From Amoebophrya sp. AT5.2 (lineage: Eukaryota > Sar > Dinophyceae > Syndiniales > Amoebophryaceae), in contig RXOD01004845.1 of NCBI GenBank assembly GCA_005223375.1, positions 1 through 17,761 of the forward strand: DNA of 17,761 nucleotides, in the 5' to 3' direction. Below, piece by piece: positions 1-9,636 of the stretch (the stretch's first letter is position 1; each line of letters opens with the position of its first letter). Below the pieces are notes generated by a model, which searched no databases, had not been told where the DNA came from, and saw only the letters and a program-made list of their open reading frames with translations. A program made the position numbers and the translations under genes.

Positions 1-66
1 GGAAATTTCCGTTGCGGCATATATAGAAAGGTTAATGTATGATCTCGAGCTGTATTATAGAAATAC

Positions 67-1502
67 CTTGTTCGCCTGGTGGAGGTTGACGAAGGCGACG
101 GAGTTGTCCGCCATGGAGGCCGCCATGTGCACGAAGTCCGGCGACGGCCGCAGCCACACGATCGGCCCCCCCAACCGGGGAAAAAACTTTTTCGTGTCCA
201 TCTCCAGGTTCCGAATCACCAACACGGACTCGTGCGAGCCGCTGTAAATCTCCTGGCCACTCAAGTGCCCAAGACTCGCGACCGCGCCGGAATGCCAGTG
301 GTGCAGCCCCGCGCCGGTGGAGAGCGACGTTGCCGACGCGAGAAGTTGTCCGGCGTCGCCGTCGGACTCGACCACGTCCTCGGGCTCGTCCGGCAAAAAG
401 CTACTTTCATCACTGGAGCTTTCGTCGACATCCCCGTTGCCCTCGTCCCGCCTTTGAGGAGCCACGGCAGCCTCGTTTTTGCTCTCGGAAGAACTGCGCA
501 GCGTGGTCATCTTCAGCTTTTTCGTCGCCGCAGCTCCGGGTGCGCGGCCGCTTCCAGATACCAGCGCCCCAGCGCGAAAGGGCGCGAAGCAGGTGAACAC
601 CATACCCCGACTGTCGCCGATAGCCAGGTGCTGCTCGCTCGGATCGATCGAGATCGCCGTGATTCGTCGGTGGTGCGACCAGCACGTCCAGCTGTTTGCC
701 GCCAGATTCTGGTTCTTCCGGTCGCGGATGAAGACATACTTCGCTGCCTTCGAGGAGCCCCCGTCGGTTCTGGTTGTATTGGTGAGCACAATCGCCACAA
801 AATTAGCGCTCGCAGTCAGCAGCAAGCCGCCATTTCCGCGCGACCCCATCATCTTCCCCACCCGAGGAACCGCGACCGCCTGTCGGATTTCGAGCGTGAC
901 GGGGTCAAGCGACACCAGCTTCATCTTTCCGGTCGCGGAATCTCCGCACACTGCCACGACCTCAGAATTGGTACTGGACGAGGGCGCCGCGCCGCCAAAA
1001 ATTCCATCAGCGCCCGATCCCTCCAGGTGCACGAGCTGGGCGACGCATCCGGTTCCGTCTTCCTCGCTCCCCAGGGCGTCGGTCGTTGCCAGCACCGGAA
1101 AGCGCACCGAACATCGGCCGCTCGCCACGGACGTGACGGTGTTCACGGACACGTCGAAAATCCTTAGTTTTCCATCCTTCGTCGCAGCGGCAAGCTTAAA
1201 GCCATCAAGACCGCAAAGCGCAACGATTTCGGCGCCGGCGTCGTGGCGCTCGACGATTTTGCCATTGCTGGCGCTTAACCCGAGAAGAAAGCGCCCAGCC
1301 GCCACGTACCTGTCGTGTGGAAAGAGGAAAAACGCATCAAAGACATAAAAACAAAAAGTTTCCGTGGGCATCCACTCAACTTCGCATGTGCGTGTACCGA
1401 ATAAAGTTGAAGAGTAGTGTAAAGGTAGTACCCAACGCCCGGTTTTTTCGAGGCGAAGGTCGGCGGCTTTTTGTGCAGGAGTCCCGGAATCCAAGTGCTC
1501 AT
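67..1502 (-). CDS. WDR75: WDR75/UTP17-like WD40 protein, 5' part (partial, two exons in window)
   Basis: Homologue of WDR75 (yeast Nan1/Utp17), a WD40 protein of the nucleolar t-UTP/UTP-A complex that acts in pre-rRNA transcription and early 40S assembly. I infer exon 1 at 1502-1432 and exon 2 at 1309-67, joined in phase 2 by a 122-nt intron (GTACTA...GACAG). Together they give 438 aa before a second donor (AACAAG|GTATTT at 66) sends the gene past the left edge. Support is the family-typical run at residues about 362-438: a WHSG segment, SGSHESVLV, then FFPRLG (399-404) followed by a DNSVAFV strand, the pattern I recall from WDR75. Earlier blades include DGKLRIFDVS and a SIDPSEQHLAIGDSRG strand. 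Residues about 296-357 are an acidic, serine-rich insertion between blades. The start is the ATG at 1502; a longer frame exists upstream but has no ATG. Family call good; exon 1 moderate. Confidence 0.8.
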
Positions 1503-2357
1503 TTTTTCATCCTTCGGCAAAAAGATGAGTCAATTGGAAAAGCAGTCAGTGTGGTGCAGTCCTCCGACCGTGGTAAAAAAAAATTAATAAATCAGTATGC
1601 AGTTGTAGATACTTCTCCGTCATAATGGTTAGGCGTAATCTTCAAGCATCAGTTCTTATGCGCCTGTGTGATAGTTTAATTTTATTTTTGTGCGAATCTT
1701 TTTCGTGCTGCGATTAATTTTTCGGGGTGCCGCTGGGGCGGGATCTTTAGACGATCATGATCTGGATCACGACCTGTTTCACGAATCACGATGATCTCAA
1801 GTGGTTCACAATTGTCGGAATGATCTCTAATGACTCGTTTGTGATCCTCTTCCTCGACAACATGCACTTCTATGTTGTCAGTCCAGCCGAAGGCGAAGGC
1901 AGGACCGGACTCTACACGAGCACGACCGCCGGCTTTGAGGGTAAAATGATTTTTGAATTCAAGGCAACAAAATCCTATGGTACAGCGAAAGGTGCGTGCG
2001 TCGTTATCTGTTCTCGTCCTTCATCTTTCACTTCATCTGCATCTGTCAGCAACTCTGCTCAACACTGCGTCTGTGCAGCAAAAGACTCTCATGCGATCGT
2101 CAAGGTTCAAACTTTCGGGACCGTTTTTCTACCGTTCTAAAGCGAGATGAAGAGAAGATGCGATTTATCTGTATTCCACTTCGTTCCTGTGAACTACACT
2201 GTTAGCGTCGTCTATGGATCTTCCTCAGAAGTTCGCGCGTATTGATTAAACATCATCGGATTTCTCTCGACATCGCCACGGCGACGAGGACCTCCAGTTC
2301 CCGTCGCTAATCGGCTATCGAATTCCTATCAATTGATGACGTAGGCAATTGAGGCGG
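1503..2357. other. Intergenic region between the WDR75-like gene and the EF-hand gene
   Basis: This gap lies upstream of the WDR75-like start and downstream of the EF-hand gene's stop. It is AT-richer than the flanking exons. The longest ATG-started frame is on the plus strand at 1757-2140 (127 aa) and is listed separately with low confidence. A short frame on the minus strand overlaps it. The stretch 1750-1800 holds several near-copies of GATCAYGA in both orientations. I see no RNA gene or mobile element. Confidence 0.5.
1757..2140 (+). CDS. Possible small plus-strand ORF, unknown function
   Basis: An ATG-started open frame of 127 codons, divergent from the WDR75-like gene. Residues about 20-80 look protein-like, with alternating hydrophobic stretches (FVILFLDNMHFYVV) followed by a polar EGEGRTGLYTSTTAG segment. 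After codon about 79 (AAAG|GTGCGT) the composition turns Ser/Cys-rich, so the frame could be an exon running into an intron. I recognise no family. It would be the only plus-strand gene in the window, which lowers my confidence, and it may be chance. Confidence 0.22.
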   Translation: MIWITTCFTNHDDLKWFTIVGMISNDSFVILFLDNMHFYVVSPAEGEGRTGLYTSTTAGFEGKMIFEFKATKSYGTAKGACVVICSRPSSFTSSASVSNSAQHCVCAAKDSHAIVKVQTFGTVFLPF

Positions 2358-5189
2358 TCACGCCCCCGCCTCCGGCACCACGTTCTCCTCGGGATTCCGG
2401 CTCGGCAGGCACGAGTACAGATAGGTTCGCCACTGCTCGTCCGTCAAACTGAGGCCTTCGTCGACGATGTACTTCACAACCTTCGCCTTCAACGCCTGCC
2501 CGATCGCCAGCGACTCTCCGAGGTAGTCGAAGAACTCCTTCGTCAGCTTCTCCGGACCGACCTCCTCCTTCATCGGGTGGCCGGCCACGTTGTACTGGTC
2601 GAGGATGAACTGTGCCGCGAGGTACTCCCCGACCCCAAATGCCGGCTCCCACTTTTTCAGTTTGTAGTCGCTGTCGGTGTACTCGCCGGGCCCGGGGCCA
2701 ACCTGGGGCAGAAGGAATAGGGAATATCCAATATTGGGTTGGATATTTATTGGTGGGAAGCTAAGCATATAAATGAATCCGATGAGTGACTCAGCGAGAC
2801 GACCACATCTCTGCCTCGTCGGAACAAAAAGCAGAAAACAACGAAAAATCAGTACCAAGTCTATTCTCTTTTGTGCTTCTGCTTTTCTGGATGCGTACAG
2901 GGCGAGGTCGCCGCGAAGATAGTCCAGAAACTCGTCCTTGTCGACGAAGTCCGTCCCGGAACTGAAGAAGTACTCGAGATAGTCACTCTCCGCCGTGCCT
3001 AACCGCAACCCGCACACGTTGAGGCCCCAGGCAAACTGGTCCTTCGGTATCTTCGCCCCCACCCGATTCAGCGTGTGCAGGGTGTTGAAGATCTGATGAA
3101 TGTTTAATTGATTTTGATACATATGGGGGGAAAACAAAGAATAAAGATCCGAGGCGAAGATCGAATGAGCGATTGAGAAAAAGAAAAACCTTCGACCTAT
3201 TAAGCTAATGGTAATTCTGTAAAACTACCAATAGTAGCAAACAACATCTCAATGTGGATGTCCAGCACCTCATACTACTTTCTACAACTAGTACCACGCT
3301 GAGTCCTCTTGGGTGGTATTTGATGAGGTGCTTTCTGATTTTTTCACACAGCTGCCTCGGCTCGGCGTCGGGGTCGTGGGCCGCGGGCCCGGCCTCCTTC
3401 ACTTGCTGGTAGTCGGCGGGGCGCCCCAACTCCACGCTCGCGTAGTCCATGCAGTAGAAAATGTACTTCAGAAAAGGGCCGCCCTGCGAAGCATTGATTT
3501 TGGTCTTCTTCTAAATCAGAGTGTGCGTGTGCGCTGAAGGTTTAACCGTTAAATAACGGAGAGGGAACAAGCACGTCGAATAACTCCAGCGATAATTTGA
3601 AGTTCATTGAGCTATAGGTCGACTTCTACTTAAGTACCACGATCACTCCGGCGGGTCCGAAGAAGTCGAATATGAGTCTCTTTTCGGCGTCGGAGATGTT
3701 GATGCTCATGTGGATGCACATTTCCTCGAACTCCTTGAAGGGCAGTGCCATCCTCCCTTCCGGATCGTAGTACTGGAACAGCATGTACACCGCCCGGTGG
3801 TCTCGCATCTCGCGGAACTTGCGCACGAACAAGTCCACGAGAGCCATCTCCCGCATCTTCTTGTCGTCAAACAGCTCGGTCTTCTTGCTGAACATCCCCA
3901 TGCAGTTCTGAAACTGCCCGTCCAGTGCGCAGAGGCAGGAAACCTCGGTGCCGTACTGAGCGAAAACGCCGCCGTCGACCTGTGGCGCGAGGGTTTTGCT
4001 TCTTGAAATTTTAAAATTTTTTGCATTCTTGCTGTGCGAGTGCGCCGCGGTAGAAGCTCTGCGCCATCTGCGAAAGCTGTATACGAGGAATGGGACGAAA
4101 AATCTTCACATCAGAACATAAGTATTTATTACGGCACCATGCTCTTTCCCGTCATGGCCATGATGCTTTCCAACTCAACCATCAACAACTGTCTGCACTC
4201 GTCGTGGTCCAGTCTCCCCGCTTTCACGTGCGGGAATGCGGCTGGATTCGTCGCCCCGACGAAGTCGATCAGGTCGATGGCACTGGATTTGAAGGCCCCC
4301 GTGCAATCCTTCCACACTTTGGCGACTAGATTTTTCCTGCGCGCGTCAGGGATGTTCGCCTCCTCGTCGTTCGGCGGAATCTGCGCGGGCGGAATCAGGT
4401 CCGCCAGAACCGCGTTGAGGTCCAGCACCTTGTCGAACTTGTCGCCGTTACCGTACACCCGCGACAGCGTGCACAAATCTCGCGCATCGAGGAAGACGGA
4501 CGCCTTGCGAAAGAATATGGCGGGCCCAGGTGGTAACGGTAAGTAGCTAAGTGCTAAAGTGGAAATTCGGGGGGGCTCCTCTTTCCGATTCCAATTCCGC
4601 GGTCGGCAAGCTTGGCACCTCTGCAGGTGGAGCCACGTCCAACTCAGGACGATAGGACAGTATTTTCCAGATTTAAGAGTCATAAATAAACCGGCACCCT
4701 AGGCGCGCGATTTTTCCCTGGCCCTGCTTGCGGGTTCTATCACCATTTTTCTAGTCAGTGGCAGCTTTCCCTGCCTTTGTTTCCACTCCTTCCTACATTC
4801 CCCAAATAGCTTATCTTCCGACGTCGGGGGCCACCTCCTCCTAATCCCCACAATCAATGGGCATCCCTGAAACCGCCCGGCGGGACTTACTTAGCCACGC
4901 ACTCGAGCTCGACACCTCCCAAGGGGACTCATTACACAGTGAGTGCTTTTACCAGTTCATGGCTTACACCTACGTATACTTACATTACCAATATCTCCTG
5001 GTCTCGCCTCATAAAGATCGCGTCAGCCTGCTTCACCGACTGGAACTGGGTGCCCGTGTTCTGCCCGACATGCAGCCGCAGCGCCCGGAAGCCCACGGAC
5101 CGCGTACTGTACACGAGCCCACGGATCTTTTGCAAAACCAACCCGGCATCGCTCACGGCCTCCGGAACCGCCGGGGCCGCGATCGACAT
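2358..5189 (-). CDS. Calcyphosin-like protein with degenerate EF-hands (six exons, 556 aa)
   Basis: Inferred exons: 5189-4989, 4503-4138, 3979-3647, 3483-3295, 3092-2856, 2702-2358. All junctions are phase 0 and the total is 1671 nt. Likely a Ca2+-sensor-type or structural EF-hand protein. Residues 261-272 (DPEGRMALPFKE) form an EF-like loop with D1, E3 and E12 but Met at position 6 instead of Gly. Residues about 375-383 (GAKIPKDQF), 404-416 (loop ending VDKDEF) and 522-533 are further degenerate loops lacking Asp at position 1, so Ca2+ binding may be weak or lost. Residues 443-450 (VGPGPGEY) resemble a SHIPPO motif. The N-terminus (VLQKIRGLVYSTRSVGFRAL, residues 21-40) resembles the calcyphosin helix. 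Weak points are intron 1 (485 nt, AAG acceptor), which may hide an exon, and intron 2 (4137-3980), where an alternative places one gene's stop at 4129 and a new start at 4067. The exact family is uncertain. Confidence 0.65.
2703..2855 (-). other. Intron 5 of the EF-hand gene, with a 3'-end hairpin
   Basis: The donor is GACTTG|GTACTG and the acceptor is CTGCCCCAG|GTTGGC; length 153 nt, phase 0. The frame read straight through this intron is open, so a retained-intron product would add 51 residues without a stop. It contains a perfect inverted repeat near its 3' end (see the entry at 2723-2747). Confidence 0.6.
2723..2747. repeat. Perfect 9-bp inverted repeat with 7-nt loop
   Basis: Arms AATATCCAA (2723-2731) and TTGGATATT (2739-2747) flank TATTGGG. 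It lies about 20 nt from the 3' splice site of intron 5 of the EF-hand gene, in the region where a branch point or pyrimidine tract would be expected. The match is seen directly; a role in splicing is inference. Confidence 0.75.
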
Positions 5190-5939
5190 GCTTCTACTAT
5201 CGATATAAAATGTAGTATAATCGAGAGGATTCAACAAGAGAAGAGTCGTGCTGCTGGTGGCCCTCGAGGTGACTATTTGTATGTGTATTTCGTTTATTCG
5301 TGACTAGTAAATGCCACATCGGAAGGGGAAGAGAGCTTCCAGTTTTCACAGGTAGCCACGAACGCACGTGCGCGCGGGACCCAGCTGCACACCTCCCCTC
5401 CGGCAAGACTGGGGCACGAACATGAGCACGTCGCTCACGATCACGTTCACGAATGCGCGAAGAACTTAATTTTTCCCTCAGCGACACTCTACTGACTGAT
5501 GCGCACCCATCTCCGGCTAGCAAACGCGAACAATTCCGCTCTTTCGAAACTGTGAATCTCGCTCTTTCGAAACGAAAAGAAACCCTCGGACGTGACGACT
5601 TCGACTTGCGAGCGCCTCGAAGTCGGACACGGACACGAAGAACTCTCGTAGCGATTGCGATTATAGTAACTTTAGTAGTACGACTCAGGCTTCACCTTCA
5701 TGTTGTTCGTCTGGTGAAAATTAAATTAGTGCACACTTACATACGTACCATAGTAGTCGAAAACTCCACCAAACGATTCGCCGTGCTCGTGCGCTGCCGT
5801 TTCTAGAGAAGTTGAGCTGCAGGGAAGATGGATTATCACACACTGTCAGAGAGGGCCTGGACCTCGGAGGGCTACTCCTACTGCAGTCTGATAAAAATGC
5901 CCCTGCACCACGGCCCACCTCCTCCACGCGGTATTAGGG
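5190..5939. other. Intergenic region upstream of the EF-hand gene
   Basis: About 750 bp between the EF-hand gene start and the stop of the 473-aa gene. Short frames on both strands (for example minus 5523-5197 and plus 5453-5806) are Arg/Ser-rich and unconvincing. The region contains a tandem-like pair of CGCTCTTTCGAAAC-type units at about 5538-5576. No RNA gene is recognised. Confidence 0.5.
5538..5576. repeat. Pair of short direct repeats containing CTCTTTCGAAAC
   Basis: GCTCTTTCGAAAC occurs twice, separated by TGTGAATCTC, about 350-390 bp upstream of the EF-hand gene's start codon. The core TTTCGAAA is palindromic, so the unit could be a protein-binding site. Only the repetition is directly seen. 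Confidence 0.5.
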
Positions 5940-7361
5940 TTAAAGAAACGAACTTGCTCTGCGAGATTCGTTCGCGAATTTTCTTTCGAACTTGAGATTC
6001 CACTCGTCGCAAGCGCAATTATTCAGCTGTTCGTTGGTGAGTGCAAATCCGTGTTCTTCCACAAGGAAATTCTGAATTTTTCCGCAGTCATTTTCTAGCG
6101 CAGCTGCATATCCCCTAGCCGGCCGGTACAAGAATGGCGGACTTTTTTGGCACTCCACGGCGATTGACGTAAGCCTATCTAAGGTCGTGGACGAATCGCG
6201 CAGCGAATAGACCAGCGCCGCGTCCAACCCTTGGGCGTCCAACTCCAGTTCCAGCTCCACAGGCCCTAAAGAACCAGGGGATCCCGAAGATCCCCCGCTG
6301 ATTCTTAGACTCCGTCCCGCCATCTCTTGCACCTCCACCACTTCCGCCAAGAGGTCCAGCAGCCGCATGCCCTGTGCCCAGGCCCCCAACTCGAAGGCGT
6401 CCCGATCCCAGCATTTTTCGGTCGCCGAGACCGCGCGTTCCAAGTAGGACTCAAAGTCGTTGAACACCGCTCCGCCGCCCCAGAGCTGGTACGGCGGCCG
6501 CCCGGGGCTCGCCTTCCTGCACTTCTCGCGCATAGAACTGCGAAACGCGAAAAAAGCACTTTTCTCACGACCACCGCCGCTGCCGAGAAGAGCCGAACTG
6601 CAACTCGGGGCGTCGCGGTTCAAGTAAAAGGGAACAAAGGGTTGAGCGCGCGTTCCGTTTGCCCTACTTCCACCAAAAAAATTGAAACCTGGCACAATGA
6701 CGAGTGGCAGCGTCAAATGGCGCGGCGTAAGGGCAATCACATTGCCCTGGGGCTCAAACTCGATCTGGAAGATGCTGGCTACCCCGCCCCCCTCGGAGTC
6801 TCCTGCTTCTCTGTCCAAATCGTGGACGTCGTACTTCCCAGCACCGACCCGAACTTTTATCCCACTCCTGCTGCGAGGATTCTTCGCTGTCGACGAAAAA
6901 AATTCCCTGCCCAGGTGTGCTGCGAGAAAAGTACGCAAAGATGGCGTCCTGGCTGCTGGAGTATTGGGCTCGAGTGGTGGTCGCGATTCACCCAGCAGGA
7001 CTTCTTGCTGTGGAGGCTGTGGCGCGCTGTGCGGGAGCGAAAGCTGCTCCGTCTGGAGATTTGTAACTTCTTCCAGCTGCAAGTCCTGCCCGTAGACCCG
7101 ATACCGGACGCCCGAGCCAGCATGCTGAAGTACACAGCGGAAGCTCGCTGCCAGAGCGTTTCGCGGCGCCGTAGTCGCTGATGGTGTGCTCTCGTCACTG
7201 CATTCGCGGCGAGCCCTCGCGAAAAGCGAAAAAAACTCCTGTAAAAAGACCACGCTCTCCGCAGCCACGCACGATACGACAATGGCAAACAGGTGAACCC
7301 GTCTCCCAAGGCGGGCGCCAATGTGTGGAGAAAACAGAAACGCGAGTGCTACACCCAGCAT
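5940..7361 (-). CDS. Intronless 473-aa protein of unknown function, probable N-terminal membrane or signal segment
   Basis: One uninterrupted ATG-started frame of 474 codons, the longest single-exon frame in the window. I do not recognise a family. Residues 1-14 are hydrophobic (MLGVALAFLFSPHI), followed by GARLGRR and a second hydrophobic stretch at about 22-48 (HLFAIVVSCVAAESVVF and on), suggesting a signal anchor or secretion/organelle-entry leader. The middle is Pro/Ser/Gly-rich with low complexity (about 110-145 and 345-365). Two stretches look folded: around residue 210 (LPLVIVPGFNFFGG) and about 290-330 (YQLWGGGAVFNDFESYL, then a helical segment). Several Cys lie in the C-terminal half, including NNCACDEW near the end. 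Unlike its neighbours it has no intron. An upstream mini-exon ending at a GTACCT donor near 7743 is possible but unproven. Confidence 0.6.
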   Translation of the reverse strand: MLGVALAFLFSPHIGARLGRRVHLFAIVVSCVAAESVVFLQEFFSLFARARRECSDESTPSATTAPRNALAASFRCVLQHAGSGVRYRVYGQDLQLEEVTNLQTEQLSLPHSAPQPPQQEVLLGESRPPLEPNTPAARTPSLRTFLAAHLGREFFSSTAKNPRSRSGIKVRVGAGKYDVHDLDREAGDSEGGGVASIFQIEFEPQGNVIALTPRHLTLPLVIVPGFNFFGGSRANGTRAQPFVPFYLNRDAPSCSSALLGSGGGREKSAFFAFRSSMREKCRKASPGRPPYQLWGGGAVFNDFESYLERAVSATEKCWDRDAFELGAWAQGMRLLDLLAEVVEVQEMAGRSLRISGGSSGSPGSLGPVELELELDAQGLDAALVYSLRDSSTTLDRLTSIAVECQKSPPFLYRPARGYAAALENDCGKIQNFLVEEHGFALTNEQLNNCACDEWNLKFERKFANESRRASSFL

Positions 7362-8246
7362 TCTGGTGACCCTCTGGAACTGAGTCTGCGACTCGTTCCA
7401 CGCGATGCGTTGCGCTTGCGATTCCTATGAAGGAAGCTCCGGTACGCTACACGAAAGCACGTCGATAGAAAAATGGTACGGCCACGGCGCGAACACTATA
7501 CATATTTCATTGCGAAGACCTGTCGGCCTCCCACCACGACGAAGCAAGTGCCGAACTATATGCTCCATTCTCTGATGCGGTCGTTGCGAAGGCATTTCAT
7601 CTTGGCTGTTTCAGGTGCGAATGGATTCCTGTGCACGGGGTACAGAAGCAGGAAGAAGAAGAAGAACCACAACAACGAACTACATCTCTACTGCAGCTCT
7701 CGTCGTAGTGCAAGTTACTCAATCTATCATGCCGCCTAGGTACGTCTCGAGCTGGACGCGTAAGTTTGATCCGCTTCATCGTCCATTTCCATTATGATTT
7801 TGGGTGTAGCTGACGCAGAAGTGTGCCTAGTATGATGTCCCTGTCCCTGGTGATTAACACCCGCCCGTGGATTTCATGCTCCTACCTTATTTTTATTTGC
7901 TTCGACCTTCGGCAAAAGAAAAATATCGCGAAAGAAAAAAAACGTGATAAGTAAATTGACCAGAACGTAAAAAAGTAAAAGATGAAAAGTGAGTGTTTCT
8001 GTGTACGTTTACTCTTTCTCTTGATGGCGAGGCCTCGTTAATTGTGGTGTAAAAGCTTGCTTTTCGTCTATTGTGATCGTGAAGCCTATCGTAGCATCCC
8101 GGATGGGCCGCAAATAGAATCGCTCATAGAATTATGGGCGCGCGAGGGTATCGTAGCATCCCTATCCCATTCCCAGCATCGCTCCCAGTCCCACCGCCTA
8201 AATCCTACGTAGCCGTAAAAACAGCTCCCACGAAGATTCGTCCGTC
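7362..8246. other. Intergenic region between the 473-aa gene and the SHIPPO gene
   Basis: About 885 bp. The plus strand has an 88-codon ATG frame (7473-7739) with Lys/Asn/Ser-rich, unconvincing content. The minus strand has a 60-codon ATG frame (7779-7597) whose first 12 codons end at a GTACCT donor-like site, so it could be an upstream mini-exon of the 473-aa gene. A short GAAGAA run (about 7650-7665) and a 14-bp direct repeat (8087-8162) are present. No RNA gene is recognised. Confidence 0.45.
8087..8162. repeat. 14-bp direct repeat TATCGTAGCATCCC, copies 62 bp apart
   Basis: TATCGTAGCATCCC is found at 8087-8100 and again exactly at 8149-8162. The spacer also holds ATAGAATCGCTCATAGAAT, itself a small internal duplication. 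It lies just past the 3' end of the SHIPPO gene, so it could be a 3'-processing or regulatory element, or the remnant of a local duplication. Confidence 0.7.
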
Positions 8247-9636
8247 TTAAGGATTTGCGATTCCTTGTGCAAAGATTGAGTACTTTGTGTAGTAGGATCC
8301 GGGTCCCGGCGATGCAATCTTGGGTCGGAAGTTGGGTCTCCCGGCGGATCTCAGCGAGTACACGGGCATTGTCGAATTCACCGCTGTCGCGCTCGCCGAG
8401 ACTTCGTAGGAGCCCGGACCCGGCGTGCTGGAGTCGAACCGCAGGTCACGCATGCTCTGCGAAAACTTCGCGCCGCGACGCATGTGCTTCGAAACGCCGT
8501 GGACGGAACGACTCGTCGCAACGCCGTCCCTGTTGTTGATCCGATTCCGATATTCCTCGATGCGAGTACTTCTTATTTCATGTGGATGCGATGGAATACG
8601 TCGAAAAGCTCTAGCATGAAAGAATGAAAGAATGTTTGCTCTCAATTGATAAATAGCGATAAGAAGCGATTGCGATCCGTCATCGATCATGGAAACAACA
8701 CAAACAGCATCAGCAAAGAAATTAATCCCAGCATCAAAAATTTAACACGTAAAGGTAAACTTAAATGAACTCCAAACAATTTCTATGTGATTTGCAAATT
8801 TTGTAGGTGAAGATGAGTAGATTAGGTACACTTCGTCGCTGAGTTCGTAGGCTCCTGGGCCGGGGGTTTGGTTTCTGTCCAGCCCTTTGACGCGCGAGCG
8901 CAGGGAGTATCCTGGCCCCCCGAATCTGTTGGGGACGTCATAGCTTCCGGGGCCGGGTATCTGGTAGGTCTTATACCCCCCTGGCGATCGTGCCGACTGC
9001 GAAAACCCACCGCGGCTGTGTAGGAATGAGTACATTCAGGCTCATCAATACAGGTACGGGAACTGATGCATGCAAATGCAAAATTGTGTCGGATTCGATC
9101 ATTCCATAAATTGCCGGTGGTCAGCAGCAGCACGCATGATGATAGATACGGAGGTCGAATCTATCAATACCGCGACAGATCTTTTTTCGCCCAGTCCAAG
9201 GCTCATCAGCAAAACAAAGTTATGAGATACCTGGAAGTGGGCTTTCCGTTCGTGGTGTCGTGGTTGTAACTACCGGGCCCCGGGTTCGAGTTGAACTGGA
9301 TCGGTCGGGGCTTCGGACGGAACGAAAACCTGTTTTTTTGTGGTCGATCCGTGATCACAATAAAGAGCTTATTTCATATTCATCCCGCCACTACGACTAC
9401 GTAGTCACTGACTGACTACAATCAATAAATGTAAATCACGAATAAAATTAAACTTTGATAGATAGATACGCCAAGGGCCTTGGTTTTCTGCCGTCGATGC
9501 TGTCCGTGACGGCGTAGGCGCCGGGGCCAGGGTTGTTGTTTCGGAAAAGCGGGGAACCCTTGCCGCCAAAAGAGTACTTAGGCTCACGCTTCACGTTCGC
9601 GCACTGCAGAGGGAGGCCGCCCAGAGTCAATGACAT
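8247..9636 (-). CDS. SHIPPO/ODF3-family microtubule-associated protein (four exons, 244 aa)
   Basis: Inferred exons: 9636-9470, 9329-9231, 9015-8830, 8529-8247. The introns are 140, 215 and 300 nt, GT...AG, all interrupting codons in phase 2; total 735 nt. The product carries six PGPG[AS]Y motifs at residues about 35-41, 71-77, 108-114, 139-145, 186-192 and 224-230, preceded by N, N, I, T, T and S. Between them lie YSFGGK, YSLRSR and YSLRSAGR strands, the family's usual pattern. SHIPPO (sperm-tail PG-rich) proteins such as ODF3/CIMAP bind along microtubules and occur in flagellar axonemes or inside doublets. The length is close to that of animal ODF3. Phase agreement at all three junctions and continuity of the repeat spacing support the model. 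The donors are GTATCT, GTATCT and GTACCT. Confidence 0.87.

Noticed and set aside
79..1348. Long plus-strand frames opposite the WDR75-like exon
   Set aside because: Their Arg/His/Pro-rich content is typical of antisense reading of a GC-rich exon, and the opposite strand has clear WD40 homology.
3980..4036. A 52-nt non-GT intron flanked by CACAG direct repeats, like an introner-type insertion
   Set aside because: A normal GT...AG intron of typical length joins the flanking frames without it. The other introns show no consistent target-site-like repeats or terminal inverted repeats.
5931..5946. TTAGGGTTAAA resembling telomeric repeats
   Set aside because: Only about one and a half units, with no tandem array.
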